Assembly: GCA_029876055.1 (NCBI GenBank)
Contig: CM056875.1
Coordinates: 8,333,001-8,397,000 of the forward strand
Source: Madurella fahalii
Taxonomy: Eukaryota > Ascomycota > Sordariomycetes > Sordariales
Direction: 5' to 3'
Length of the DNA stretch: 64,000 nt
Shown here: in pieces, positions 35,501 to 47,100 of the stretch
Position numbering within the stretch: position 1 is the first letter of the stretch
Layout: every line of letters starts with the position of its first letter
Position numbers and translations under genes: made by a program
The notes under the pieces: generated by a model
What the model was told of the DNA's origin: nothing
The model's input: the letters and a program-made list of their open reading frames with translations, nothing else
Databases searched by the model: none

Positions 35501-37487
35501 TGATGGGGTTGCTGGTAACACATGGCCTAAGGGCTTGTGAGGTTGAGAATGGCCAAGGTTTGGGGAGGCAAGTCCTATGCCGCAAAGCGTGTTCGTGCGT
35601 CAGTACGGCTCCCCCGTCTCGGTGGTTTTGCGTTGCCTAGTCATGCTCACTCCCGCCTTACGTGGCCCGGCCACAAGGCTTCATTGCTTATTGGTAAGTG
35701 TTGGTCGCAAGGCATGATGAGGCCTCGTAGTAATTGTTGATGGATGTGATAAACGGTGACTAGCACCACGGGTAAATTCTAAGAAAGATAGATATTAGTT
35801 GGGCCGGTTTATGGAGATTCTTGCGTCGAACCCGTGGCTTTTGAAGATGCGGTTTTTAGCAAGTTATGCGTGTGGCTTACGTGGTTGGTGACACATCCGT
35901 CCTCGCTCTCTTCCAACTTTGGATTGTAAGTCTGTTTCGTGCACGGTCTGTTGCAACATTCTTTGACGAGTTTTCCTAGTTGACGTAGGTGCAGTGTCGT
36001 TTCTTCATGATGTCTGGTCCTCATGGCAGTGAGCATGCTGTCTCTGCAGCTGTCCGCATAGGGGGAGGTGAAGTGTCTTGTTCTTGATGCAATTTGGTTG
36101 AATGGAACGGAATTGAAGAGTAGTTAGTTTGCTAAGCTCCTTAGTTACTGAGCAAGGAAAGGAAGTGGGAGATCCGTTGTAAGGCCTCCTATAGATTGGT
36201 ACAGTACTAAGTAGTCCGGCCGCATGTACAAAGATGAGGCGTACTATTCTTACTACATTAGTACCCTCAGTGGCGTCTGTTTGCTCCCGTCTAAGTTCTT
36301 GTGCACCCACACCTTGGAGCACCCTCTCCCCCCACTTGTTACTAGGTTACGTAGATGGGAGCCGGGCATCCAACCATGTCGCCTCTTACGTCACATCTGT
36401 GGCTACCTTATTCCGAGTCCGTTTTCACCAAGAAGTGTATGCGGCCTTAGGATTCTTAGACTGGTATACTCGTATGCAGCAGCAAATATGCTTGGTCCCG
36501 TCCACCTGTCAAGAAGACAGGCCGTGGTAGGCCCCGGTCGATGATGTGCATGTCTACGTGGGGAATTTGGGGTGGATTTGGCGGGATGGGTAAGGTAACT
36601 CAGTGTCGAGGAACGTCGCACGGGGTCCTGTTGCGTAAACAACTCCTGTACTATAATAATTACTGCATAGACTACCACCAAAGGATACTAAAGCCTGAGC
36701 TCAATGCCCAAACAACCGTCATCCTAATCCGGGACTCGTGCTCGCGGGCGAGCGTCCTTTTTAGCCCCGGGAGGGCGTGTGGTATCCGGTTACGAAAGCG
36801 AGCAGGTGCTTGGGAACTTTTGGATTATCGGAACTTTCAGATCCATAACTTACGTATCACAGCTCACAGTACGACACCACAATGCAGGACCCACTCCACC
36901 CCGGCCATTTTCAGTCGCCCAAGCGGTCGTCTCTCCTCGTTTCAGGGCCTAGACTGCCGAATCGCCGGCTCGCAATTGCACGACCGACGACGCAGAATGG
37001 CTCTGCCATGTCAGTCCGATAACCCGTTTCTGTTTCATGCACGTGGGCTCTGCCCTGCAGCAGGGGTATGGTTCCCAGGGCTGGGTGTAGCCACCCATGA
37101 ATTCTGACATAAGGTACCCCCGACTTTTGCTTTGGCTTTTCTTTCCTTTTCTTCCTTTCTTATTTTGTACCCGTTTTATTATTATTATTTGTTTTATTTT
37201 ATTTTATTTTATTTTATTTTTGGCTGGCGTTTTGCCGTCATCCGAATTCCATTGGACTGCCTTGGTTGCGGTTCGTCCGGCTGCTTTTTGTCCTGTCAAC
37301 TCCTCCTTGCTGTCATTGCCCTGTGCGTTGCTGCCGTGGTCCTGTACTGTGCATACTTCACCACGGATATCGCTTGCCTTAGTGGACGGCGGGCCGTTGT
37401 GTCTGCTGCATCGGCGTCTCGACCGGCTTCCAACCTTAGCACGAATGACAAAGCAGTAGCCGCTTCGCTAATCCCTCTAGTGCGTCA
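35501..37487. other. Gene-free region upstream of the P450
   Basis: About 2 kb with only short overlapping ORFs. It contains a TTTTA repeat (37172-37221) about 270 bp before the P450 start, followed by a GC-richer leader. The P450 promoter should lie here. Nothing else recognised. Confidence 0.5.
37172..37221. repeat. TTTTA / TTA microsatellite
   Basis: Short ATT repeats followed by about six TTTTA units, upstream of the P450 gene. Confidence 0.85.
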
Positions 37488-39595
37488 ATGGCGTTGCCGG
37501 TGCTCGTTGCCATTGGCGCCGCCGCGGCTGTCGCCGTGTACACCTACATTTCTAATTTGTGGCGGAATATCCTCAAAGCTCGCAAGACGGGGCTTGTCTA
37601 TATTGTTCTCCGTAAGGACCAGGCCCCGCCCCAGCTCAGTATCGCTCGCTTTCCAGACTCCCTAACGAGAGCATCCTTTAGCTTGGTCTCCCATCAACCT
37701 GCTATGGCAGCTCACATTTCGGCTATGGGTCCCGCTGATTAAACTGCTCCCCAAGGCAGTATGGGAGGACCGGCTGTTGTAAGTGCCGCCCACTCCGCGC
37801 CCTGTGTCAATTGTCTCGCATGCTGACATTGGCAAACCCAGTGTCATGATCCCAGACTGGGCCTACCGCACCGGCCAGGAGTACTTTGAGCGTCTGGGGA
37901 CCGAGAGCTTCATAGCTGTGTCCCCGGGCGAAATGCTGCTGTACACCCAACATCCAGAGGTAATCCACCGGATGACGCAGCGCCGTGACGCCTTCCCCAA
38001 GGACGTGGCCCGCTACGGCGTCCTCAGCATGTTTGGTCACAATGTACTCACCACCGAGGGCGCGCTCTGGCGCATGCACCGCAAGGTCACCAGCGCCAGC
38101 TTCAACGAGAAGAACGCCGCCCACACTTTTGCCGAGGCCATCGCCCAGACCAGGGGCATGCTCGACATGTACCTTGGCCCCGACGGTGAGCGGACGGGCA
38201 CGACCAAGACGATAACCTCGCTCGAGCACGACACTATGACGTGGGCGCTCAACATCATTGGCTACGTCGGCTTCGGCCTGCGCCTGCTCTGGCCGGGTCA
38301 GAGGCTGCCCAGGGACATCGATCCCAAGATGGCCAAGTATGGTAGCCTAGAGCCACCCGAGGGGCACACCATGACCTTTGCAGATTCGCTGGCGGCCACT
38401 CTGGAGAGGATAGTGACTATCCTTATTATGCCTACAGTGTTGCTCAGTGCGTCGGCCCCTCCCTGTTTTGCATGGCCGATATTGAGCGACGGCACTAACA
38501 TAGTTGCAAGAATATCTCCCCTTCAACTTCTTTCGAAGGGTCTACGAAGCCAAGGTTAACTACCTCCAGTACATGGACGAATTTCTCCGGGACAAGATTG
38601 AAGAAGCCCGACGCGGTGGCAGCGGAAAGGAAGGCATGGACATCATGGGTCAGCTCGTGCAATCCAAATACGGCCAAAAAGCGTCGAGCAGCATGACGCT
38701 CCAAGACAGCGACATAATCGGCAACGCCTTCATCATGATCGTGGCGGGCCACGAGACAACAGCCAACACGCTGCACTTTGCTCTCGTAGAGCTGGCCAAC
38801 AACCCGGCCACGCAGCGGCGCCTTCAGAAGGACATTGACGCGCTCTTTGGCACCACGGACCCGGCCGAGTGGGACTACGAAAAGTACGTCAACCCCATGA
38901 TGGCCAGCCACATCGGCGCGTGCGTCTACGAGACGCTCCGCATGATGCCCCCGGTGACGGGCATCCCCAAGGTCGTCTCGCACGACGCCGACCAGACCAT
39001 CACTATCGACGGGCGCACCCACGTCCTCCACGCGGGCCTGTCGTGCAGCCTCCTGGCCGTCTGCGCGCAGCGGAATCCGAGGTGGTGGCCGGGACCCCCG
39101 GGGGGCGGGAAGGAGTCGGACCTGGACGCATTCGTGCCCGAGAGGTGGTACCGCACTGCTACGACGAACGGGGCGGAGAGCAAGAATGAGGAGGACATTG
39201 ACGACAAGGGCGATTACGGCGGGTTCCAGGGGAGCGACGTCAGCGCATCGCTCTACCGGCCGGTGCGCGGCAGTTACATCCCGTTCAGTGACGGGCCGAG
39301 GTCCTGTCTGGGGAGGAGGATCGCCATGGTGGAGATGAACGCGGCGCTGGCCGTTATCTTCCAACAGTATAGTATTGAGCTGGCTGTGGAGGAGTGGGCG
39401 AGCGATGAGGAGGTCGAGCGCATGAGCCCCGCTGAAAGGAGGGAGGTGTATGCAAAGGCTCAGGCCAAGAGTCGGGAGACGCTCAGGCAGGCGAACTCGG
39501 TGTTGACGCTCAAGTTGCACGGGGGCAAGCACATTCCGCTGAGGATTGTCAGGAGGGGGTGTGAGAGGTTTGTGAATGACCCTGAGTTGTCATGA
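37488..39595 (+). CDS. Cytochrome P450 monooxygenase
   Basis: Four exons, 37488-37611, 37682-37778, 37842-38446 and 38511-39595, give about 636 residues. Splicing repairs several frame changes: VLPWSPINLLW across intron 1, DRLFVMIPDW across intron 2 and VLLKYLPFNFF across intron 3. The N-terminus (residues 1-20) is a hydrophobic anchor, so the enzyme should sit on the ER membrane. P450 signatures: I-helix AGHETT near residue 354, ExxR (ETLR) near 415, and the haem loop FSDGPRSCLGRR near 534 with the ligand Cys. The protein is somewhat longer than usual because of an acidic insert before the haem loop (about 495-515) and a charged C-terminal extension. Substrate cannot be inferred. No other biosynthetic gene lies nearby, so a metabolite cluster is not supported. 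Confidence 0.94.
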
Positions 39596-40256
39596 TTGGC
39601 TTTTCCGTTTTTTTTCTGGTTTTCTTTTTCTTCTTTCAGGTTTTTTTTTTTTCCCCTTCGTCTCCTTATTTTTCTCTTCTTTTTCCTCCCCCTGTCTGAT
39701 TTTAGTATATTTTGAGAATGAGATTTTGCAGCCGATTTAATAGGTGAGGCGAGAGGTGGTTATTGTGAAGTGGTTATGGTGAAGTGCCATGTGTGCTGAT
39801 TGGTCGAGGGGAAGATTGTCCAAAGATGACCTCACCTGGGCCCTGGGGCCGGCTTGCTCCCAGCCACCCCATTTCTCTCCGAGAGCGCCAAGGTAACAAC
39901 AAACCCCGTTTTTGGGGAATCGCCCGCCCAAGCTGTTACCAAGCTTCACTTAGTTAATGTGCTGGCGGTCTTGCCCGCTCCCCACAGCGCCAAGCTCCCT
40001 CCAAGACCCCCGTCTCCCGTCCCCCGTCTCCCGTCTCCCAACCACAACACGCTCATGAAAACATAAACAACGCACTGTTCCATCTCCCACACCCCCCCCC
40101 CCTCCCCCTCCACAGTTTCCACCCAGCTTCGGCATCCTCACACGTCAGCTTTCGCTCTGAACTTGGCAGCCTCGACGCGCAACCCATCGCATCAAAGTCG
40201 CCGCATTTACGCGACCCCGACGACATCAACCACGTCTCGCACGCAAGTCGCAAATC
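39596..40256. promoter_or_regulatory. Spacer between P450 and SAP-like gene
   Basis: 660 bp holding the P450 3' UTR (T-rich runs near 39608-39700) and the promoter of the next gene. A small tandem array of CCCGTCT units lies at about 40008-40039 and a C-run at 40088-40101. Confidence 0.55.
40008..40039. repeat. CCCGTCT tandem repeat
   Basis: Four to five imperfect units of CCCGTCT, about 220 bp before the SAP-like gene start. Confidence 0.75.
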
Positions 40257-41759
40257 ATGTCGGGCGGAAACAGCTGGCTGGCGCGGCAGCGCAAGTCGGA
40301 CCTCGTTGAGCTAGCACAAACGATTGGGCTGAAAGAGTACGTTGCGCCTTCACGTTGCTGATTCCAGAAGCATAGCTATCTGGGCTATCGACAAACAAGA
40401 TACTCGACGGCTGCCGTTTTCTCTCCATCCTGTTCCCGCTGCATTTTATCGCTTCGCGCATTTTGGACTCGTCGTGTGCTTGTTACAAACACGCGTCGTC
40501 TCAAGCTTGTCCTGCAAGCTCCCGCGCACCACCAACCCCCATAAGCTCCATCTGCATCGCCATCTCCAATGCAACGTCGTGATACCATCGCAGCCAGCAT
40601 CTAACCCGCGCATAGTTACGAAGGACTTCGGAAAAGCGACCTGGAGCTCGTCCTCGACGAGTACCTCTCGGAACATGCGACGCAATACCAGTCCAACCCC
40701 AAGTTCAATGACTACTTCAAGAGCCGCGCCCGCGCCGGTGGTTCGCCCATCAAGAAGGAGATCGCGCCTCCCCCCGAGATGAAGCCGTCCCGGCGGAGGT
40801 CGACCAAGCCCACCGAGGAGATCGTCGCCGCCGAGTGAGTTTTTTTTGCCCGCCTTTTTTCGCTCCCGGGTTCCCGCCCCTTTCCGTGCGCGCGCACGCG
40901 GCGCGCGCCGCGGGTAAACAAAAGAGCGAACTGCTAACCCTGCCATCTTCCCCCAATCCACAGAGAGGAAGAGGAAGAAGAAGAAGACGAAGAGGAAGAG
41001 GACGACGAACAAGAAGGACAACAGCCGGCATCCTCCACGGCCACCGCGCTCGTCCGCACCCCAGGCCGGGCCCTCACGCTCGCCGCTTCGCGCGTGCAGA
41101 TGCTCCCGGCCACACCGGCGGACGTGGCGCGTGCCGTCGATCGCAGCACGGTGGCCGTGCGCGAGCGCGTCGCGTCGCTCTACCACGAGTCGGGCATCAC
41201 CGAGGCCACGCAGACGACGCGCGAGTGGCTGTCGACGGTGCAGTCGGTGCTCGCCTCCATCGCCCTCTTTGAGCTGTACCGCCTGCGCCAGGAGATCCTG
41301 CCGGACCGGTACGCCTTCACCATCCCCGCCATCGCCTTCCTCGGCACCGATGACTACCCCGTGAACCTGCCCGACATGTTCGCCCTCGTGACGGCCGGCT
41401 TCTGGGGCCCCGCCCTGACCTGGATGCTGACCAGCCTGGTCATCCCCGGCGTGTTTGGCTACTTTTTCAACTTGAGCGCCGCGCATAACAGCGGCGGCGG
41501 CGCCGCGAGGGGGAGGGGGCGCCCGGCGGCCAAGCATGGCCATCAGCAGGAGTATGCGGTCGACCCGTTGACGTTCAGTCTCGTCAAGGCGGTGGCCACG
41601 TACGTGGTTTATGCCCAGGGGGTGACGTTTGGTGGGCTGATTAGCCCCGACACGGTGGCGCGGATCAATGGGGCGCTGTACAGCGGTTGGAAGGGCGTCT
41701 TGGTGGGGACGGCCGTGGCCGGGGTTACGGCCGTGTATGATGCCGTCTTGAAGAAGTAA
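40257..41759 (+). CDS. SAP/Rho-N-like domain protein with membrane segments
   Basis: Three exons, 40257-40336, 40616-40834 and 40964-41759, give 364 residues; the first intron is long (279 nt). Residues 1-45 (LVELAQTIGLKD, LRKSDLELVLDEYL) form a two-helix pattern like SAP, HeH or Rho-N domains, which bind DNA or RNA. An acidic run of about 15 Glu/Asp follows at about 101-116. The C-terminal half carries three or four hydrophobic stretches (near 200-215, 240-265, 305-325 and 345-360). A nucleic-acid-binding tail plus membrane spans recalls inner nuclear membrane HeH/LEM proteins, but the membrane part matches no family I can name, and organellar or ER location is equally possible. It is likely a conserved fungal protein of unknown function. 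Confidence 0.78.
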
Positions 41760-42707
41760 GAGGCGCTCTTCCGGCAGTGGTTGCGAGTAAGAAAAAGAAA
41801 TTCGCGCCTGTGATGCGCCTCTCTCTTCAGCCTGGCCACGGGTCGCGCGGCCGCACAGTAAACCCACCAAATACGGCGTCGTTTCGAAGACGACTAAGAG
41901 GGGCTCCTTGGAAACCAGTCAGTGATGGAGCGGTTGGGGTCAAGGGCGTTCAAGGCGTTGGGCAATATCCCGTTTTCACTTGTTTTTTCTTGTTTGCTTT
42001 CCCAGTTTCCATTCCTACCTACCATTCTCTCTGGCGTCACGGAACTTGGTATTCTCCAATTACCTGATACCTACCTCCTTTACCTAGTCCGATTTAGTCC
42101 GATTTTTCTTTTGCCTACAACTTCGGCCTCTTCCGACTTGGTTCGTATGCTCCGGACAATGGAGATGCGGGTTCGGTGGGGAGGAGAGACGCGGGCAAGG
42201 TTGTGTATATCTCGATCGGCAGATTCTAGTCGTTGGGTTCTGCAATGGACGGCCAGGGGCGGGGAACAAGATTTGTTTTCTTTCCATGTTCGGGCTGGCC
42301 GAGCCAATACCGAACCTTGGGGATACAAGATGCGTCCTTTTCTGGTTTGTCTCCAGGGAGCAAGAGCGAGGCGAGGACCGTAGGAATATATCTGCATTTT
42401 GTTCGAAACCGTCGAAAGAATTGCCAGACAGTGTAACGGGAGGGGAGAGAGCTGTTTGGCGCTATAGAACAGCTGCTTAGCAGCTGTCGCACTAGCTGAA
42501 CAGTTCTATCAAAGCTACCTCCCATGCCGGTGGGGTACCTCACCCCTCCTCCCTCACACTCAACTCATGATACAGCGGGGTTCTGTACTCACTCAACATC
42601 CAAGCTTCACACGGGACAAACAACCTCCTGTCAGTGTCAGGGTCTCTCGCCCGAGACGATACAACCTTTCCATCACCGCGCACTCAACTCACCAAACAAC
42701 CCCCGCA
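41760..42707. promoter_or_regulatory. Spacer between SAP-like and PhyH-family genes
   Basis: About 950 bp with no credible gene. It includes the 3' UTR of the upstream gene and the promoter/leader of the downstream one. A short palindromic run of AGCTG/CAGCT motifs occurs near 42469-42498 (AACAGCTGCTTAGCAGCTGT). Confidence 0.5.
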
Positions 42708-43673
42708 ATGTCCACAGAGGGTCTCACCCCCTCCCAAATCGCCGCCTTCCACCGCGATGGCTACCTCATCGTCCCGGACGCGCTCCCGCCCTCGACCGTG
42801 TCGGCGCTCCTGGCCGAGACCCACCGGCTGCTCGACACGCTCGACCTCTCCACACACCCGCTCACCAGCTTCCGTACGGGGGGCGAGGACGGGACCGACC
42901 ACGTCGGCGACGCCTACTTCCTGACGTCGGGCGACAAGATCCGCTTCTTCCTGGAGGAGGACGCGGTGGACGGGGCGACGGGGGCGCTGACGCGGCCCAA
43001 GCACCGGGCCGTCAACAAGATCGGCCACTACCTGCACGGGCTGTCGGCGCCGTTCGCGGCGCTGCTCGCGACGCGCCCTTCGGACCCGCGCGGCTTCGTG
43101 CCGGGCATGCGGGCGCGCCCCGCCGCCGTCGCCCGCGCCCTGGGGTTCACCGACCCCCGCTGCCTGCAGAGCATGGTCATCTGCAAGCAGCCCGAGATCG
43201 GCGGCGCCGTGCCCCCCCACCAGGACAGCACCTTCCTGTACACGGACCCCCCCAGCGCCGTCGGCTTCTGGTACGCCCTCGAGGATGCCACCCTGGAGAA
43301 CGGCTGCCTGAGCTTCCTGCCCGGCTCGCACCGCTGGGCGCCCGTCGAGAGGAGGCTGGTCAGGAAGGGCGGGGACAGCGGCGGGACCGAGATGGTGCCG
43401 AACGAAGGCGCAAGGTTCCCCAGGGGAGATGGGTACGGGGATGGGATGAAGAGCCAAGAGGGAGCGGGGCGGGAGTATGTGCCCGGGGAGGTCAAGGCTG
43501 GTTCGTTGGTGCTGATACACGGGAACTTGCTGCACAAGAGCGAGAAGAATCTGAGCCAGAAGGGGAGGATCATATACACGTTTCATGTTATCGAGGGCGG
43601 GGAGGGTTACAAATATGACGAGAGGAACTGGTTGCAGCCGCCGGCTGAGGGGTTCACGAAGCTGTACGATTGA
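42708..43673 (+). CDS. Phytanoyl-CoA dioxygenase (PhyH/PHYHD1-like) family protein
   Basis: Single exon, 321 residues. The start chosen is the ATG at 42708 (MSTEGLTPSQIAAFHRDGYL), because PhyH-family proteins typically begin close to this FxxxGY segment; an in-frame ATG at 42567 would add 47 unlikely residues. The family are Fe(II)/2-oxoglutarate oxygenases. The metal-binding HxD is at HQD near residue 170 (PPHQDSTFLY), the distal His is in HKSEKN near 277, and the 2-oxoglutarate Arg is probably in KGRIIYTF near 286. The NGCLSFLPGSH block is typical. Closest in layout to PHYHD1, an oxygenase with unknown natural substrate. There is no peroxisomal targeting signal at either end. Confidence 0.92.
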   Translation: MSTEGLTPSQIAAFHRDGYLIVPDALPPSTVSALLAETHRLLDTLDLSTHPLTSFRTGGEDGTDHVGDAYFLTSGDKIRFFLEEDAVDGATGALTRPKHRAVNKIGHYLHGLSAPFAALLATRPSDPRGFVPGMRARPAAVARALGFTDPRCLQSMVICKQPEIGGAVPPHQDSTFLYTDPPSAVGFWYALEDATLENGCLSFLPGSHRWAPVERRLVRKGGDSGGTEMVPNEGARFPRGDGYGDGMKSQEGAGREYVPGEVKAGSLVLIHGNLLHKSEKNLSQKGRIIYTFHVIEGGEGYKYDERNWLQPPAEGFTKLYD

Positions 43674-44139
43674 GAGTCTAAGGGGCTAAACGATCTGTTG
43701 GTTACGCTGTTGATGATGGGCTTGAGAAACCCTCCCGAGGCCCATGAGATCTAATACCCGATCTCGACAACGCGCCTGGTGAAGGGGAGAGCGTCTAGAT
43801 CCCAGGCCTTTGGTGGTCCGATAATTACTGTAGACGGCGGAAAGAAAGCATCAATTTGTGCGTTGAAGTCGCGATATCATACACATGCCGCTACGACATC
43901 CCTAGTTCCATATGTTCAGGATAAACCCCATGGTAAAACCGCCCTCGTAACCATCCTCCGGCATCGCTAAGGCAAGTCCTCTCGCCCACTCCTCCGCCAA
44001 ACCCCAGCGAAACACCCCATTAAACATAAAAGACAAGATCTTGATAAGCCCCTGAGCCGAATTGAAAGCCAAAGCGTAATGAAACCGCCACCCTCCACTA
44101 CCCCAGCATCAGGATTCGTCCTGGACCTAGGGTTTCCTT
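43674..44139. other. Convergent 3' intergenic region
   Basis: 466 bp between the ends of the PhyH-family gene (plus) and the Hrp1-type gene (minus). It should hold both polyadenylation regions; no gene seen. Confidence 0.6.
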
Positions 44140-47100
44140 CTAGCTTCTCGCGTAAGGGTGGAAGCCCCTGTTCCCACTGCGTCCACCACCGCGATAATTC
44201 GCCCCTGGTTTGCCGGCATTCTTGGGCCCGGTCGGCGCGTTCGCAGGCGGCGCGTTAGCCGGGTCCATAGGGCTCTGCGGCGACTGCATCTGCTGTTGGT
44301 GATGACCGCCGCCCCGATTCTTGTGGTATCCACCCCGTCCACCACCACCACCACCACCGCCACCACCAAATCCGCCGCCGCCGCCCTGGTTCATGATCGG
44401 CTGCGGGACATCATCGTACATGCCTTCCCAGCTAGTCGGCCCACCCTGGCCGCCGCCGCCCATGTAGCCTTGGTTGTAGGCCTGCTGGTGCATTTCGCCG
44501 CCACCGCCGCCGCCGCCACGGTTGCCGCGCCGAGGCGCTTGCGGCTGCTGTTGCTGCTCATACTTCTGCTGTTCAAACTGCTGCTGCTCGTACGCGTTGT
44601 AGCCGGGACGGTTGGGCCCGCCACCACCGGCTCCCTGCTGGCTTCCGCCGGGGCTCATCCCGCCCATGCCGCCTCCAGGCGCGCCTCCGCCACCCTGCTG
44701 GTTCATCATCTGCTGCATCATGGCTGGATTCACGCCCATGGCATTGCCGGCGCCCGGTCCTCCACGTCCCTGCTGGGCGGCCATCATCTGCTGCATCTGC
44801 TGCATCTGTTGCATCTGCATCATGTGCTGCATCATGGCCGGGTTCATGGCCGGATTCATGTTGCGGTTCATCATCATTTGCTGTTGCATCATGGCGAAGG
44901 CCTGCTGCATGCGCTGCAGATACTGCGCCATGACCTGCGGCGTCATGCCCGCCGCGGCGGCGCCCATGCCGCCCATGCCTGCCATACCGCCCTGGTTGCC
45001 GCCGGATCCGTCGTCCATGCCGTTGCCGGGCCCCTGTCCCTTGCGGCCAAACTTGCCGCCCCGCCGCGCCGCGTCCTCCTCCTCGCGGAGATTCCCTCGC
45101 GGCTGGGCCTTCTTGACCTCAATCGGTTTACCGTGAATCTCCAGGTTGGCGGCTAGGCACGCCTCGACGCCGGCCTCGCTCTCAAACGTAACGAAACCGA
45201 AGCCGCGCGGACGGCCCGTGTCCTTGTCCATCATGAGTGTGGCGTCGACGACGCGGCCAAACTGAGCAAAATACTCGCGAAACTCGTGATCCGTCGTCTC
45301 TTGGCTCACGCCGCCCACAAAGATCTTGGACGTCTTCTCCTGCTCGTCGCGGGGGATGGCTCGCTTGGGGTCGATCTAGAAGCATGTTAGTGAGGCTAAG
45401 TTGGGATTCGGATGGGGGACTCAGAGGCACCCACGATCTTGCCGTCAAGATAGTGTTCCTTGACCATGACGATGTTCACCGTCTTAGGGTCCTTGAAAGT
45501 GAGGAAGCCGAAGCCACGGGAGCGGCCAGTGGCGCCGTCTCTCATGACAGTGCATTCGACTACTTCGCCAAACTGCGAGAAGTACTCTCTGAGCGATTCT
45601 AGACGGAAATTAGCTTGGCCGCTCAAAAAACACCTGGGCCGGGGCCGTTAATATCAAGAGAAACGTACGGTCTGTAGTCTCCCAGTTGAGACCTCCGATA
45701 AACATTTTTCTATAGGCACAGACAGCGTTAGCTTGGTCGTTCCGGTATCTCGCAGAATACACGTTGGCAGTCCGTCTCCACGAAGGGAAGCTGAGTATGG
45801 ATATGTGCATGGGAAGAGGGCCAGGAGTAAGGTTGATTTGGCGGTCAGGCAACTGCCTCGCCTTGGAGCGCGCCCAAGCAGGGCAAATCATCCTGTCAAT
45901 TACGTTGGCGAGGGCAGCAAAGCCAGACATCAACAGCTTTTGGCAATGCGCGTGAGAAGCAAACAGCAATGCTGCTCTCCGAGGGCACTGCTCATCTAGG
46001 CTGATTGTTTCCCGACCTTCCATTCTTCCCGTACTTGAGCGCCTGACGGGGCACACCACTGTCGAGATCCCCATCATTTTTGTCATCCTGGGAGGCGCGG
46101 AAGATGGTTGTACGCGACAGTGCTGGCAACGACATCCGGGTCCCGGATGATTCGTCGCTGTCGCTCGACTCAATGGCGATGTAATCCTCTGCCCATGCCG
46201 GTGATGGCTTGTGATAATCACGGTCGGTGGACCATGGCGGAGTTTGATGCGGCATGTTGGCGGTTTGGAAGCGATTGTTGTCCGATGGAAACTTGTTGGA
46301 GAGCCTGACGTGGAGCAAACGCTACAGCAGTTCCCACAAGTGAGAAGTAAGGTGCAGCGCAGGATGCCAGCGATGATTTGTGTCGAACTGTTTTTCTTGT
46401 TCCTTTCTCGTGCTCTTGCCTATCGTCAAGCTAGCTGTCTTCCCTGGGTGCGGCGCTATTCGCTGCCAAATACCGACATAGATACTGGAGCCACCGCTCC
46501 TCATCGAGGCGGGACCTGCGGTCTCTGGGTGCTCTAAGCTTATCTGCGGCTGGGCTATAGAAGACAGGAGCATAGCTCCCAATCTATCGTGTCGGCGCTG
46601 CATTATCGGGGTGCGTGTGTGTCTCTCTCTGTGTATGTGTGTGTTTGTATGCGTGTGTGGGTGTATCCTGGCAGGGTCCAGTACCCCCTCTTTCAGCTCC
46701 CAACCCAAGCTCGATACCGCACATTGCGCATTGCGCGCAGATTCTCTCGCTCCGGTCAATTTCTTTTTTCCCACACCGTGTCCGAGATTTGAACCGGATC
46801 CCACTCCCTCGGAGGCAGGTCCAAAATCACTCTTTCGCCAACACACTGCCCGGGAGCCCTCAAACCAAGACACGGCCCAGCCTTCAAGCCTTTGCCCTCC
46901 GGGCGTCCTGAGCCCGCCACCACCGAAGTCGCCAATATACCCTTGCAGTCCGCACAGATCTACTGAGGCCAGTAGAGCATCACCCACTGCTGCCGTAGAT
47001 GGCTGCCTTCGCAAGATCCGGGACCGGAGGTTACGTGATTGCATAGAGTCTCGTGTGATCCAAACGAAAGAGAATACAACTTACCCATCTTCCTTTGCAT

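Noticed and set aside
35242..35523. Minus-strand ORF with a signal-peptide-like start (MCAFSLVSLALTANL)
   Set aside because: Short and without homology I recognise; it overlaps the plus-strand possible LINE fragment, and no flanking exons could be joined.
36541..37107. 188-residue ORF upstream of the P450
   Set aside because: No domain, odd composition, and no other coding evidence in the neighbourhood.
38495..39532. 345-residue antisense ORF opposite the P450
   Set aside because: The sense strand encodes conserved P450 motifs over the same span, so the antisense frame is a composition artefact.
42524..43618. 364-residue plus-strand ORF overlapping the PhyH-family gene in another frame
   Set aside because: Highly Arg/Pro/Gly-rich with no family resemblance; the other frame carries the Fe-binding motif.
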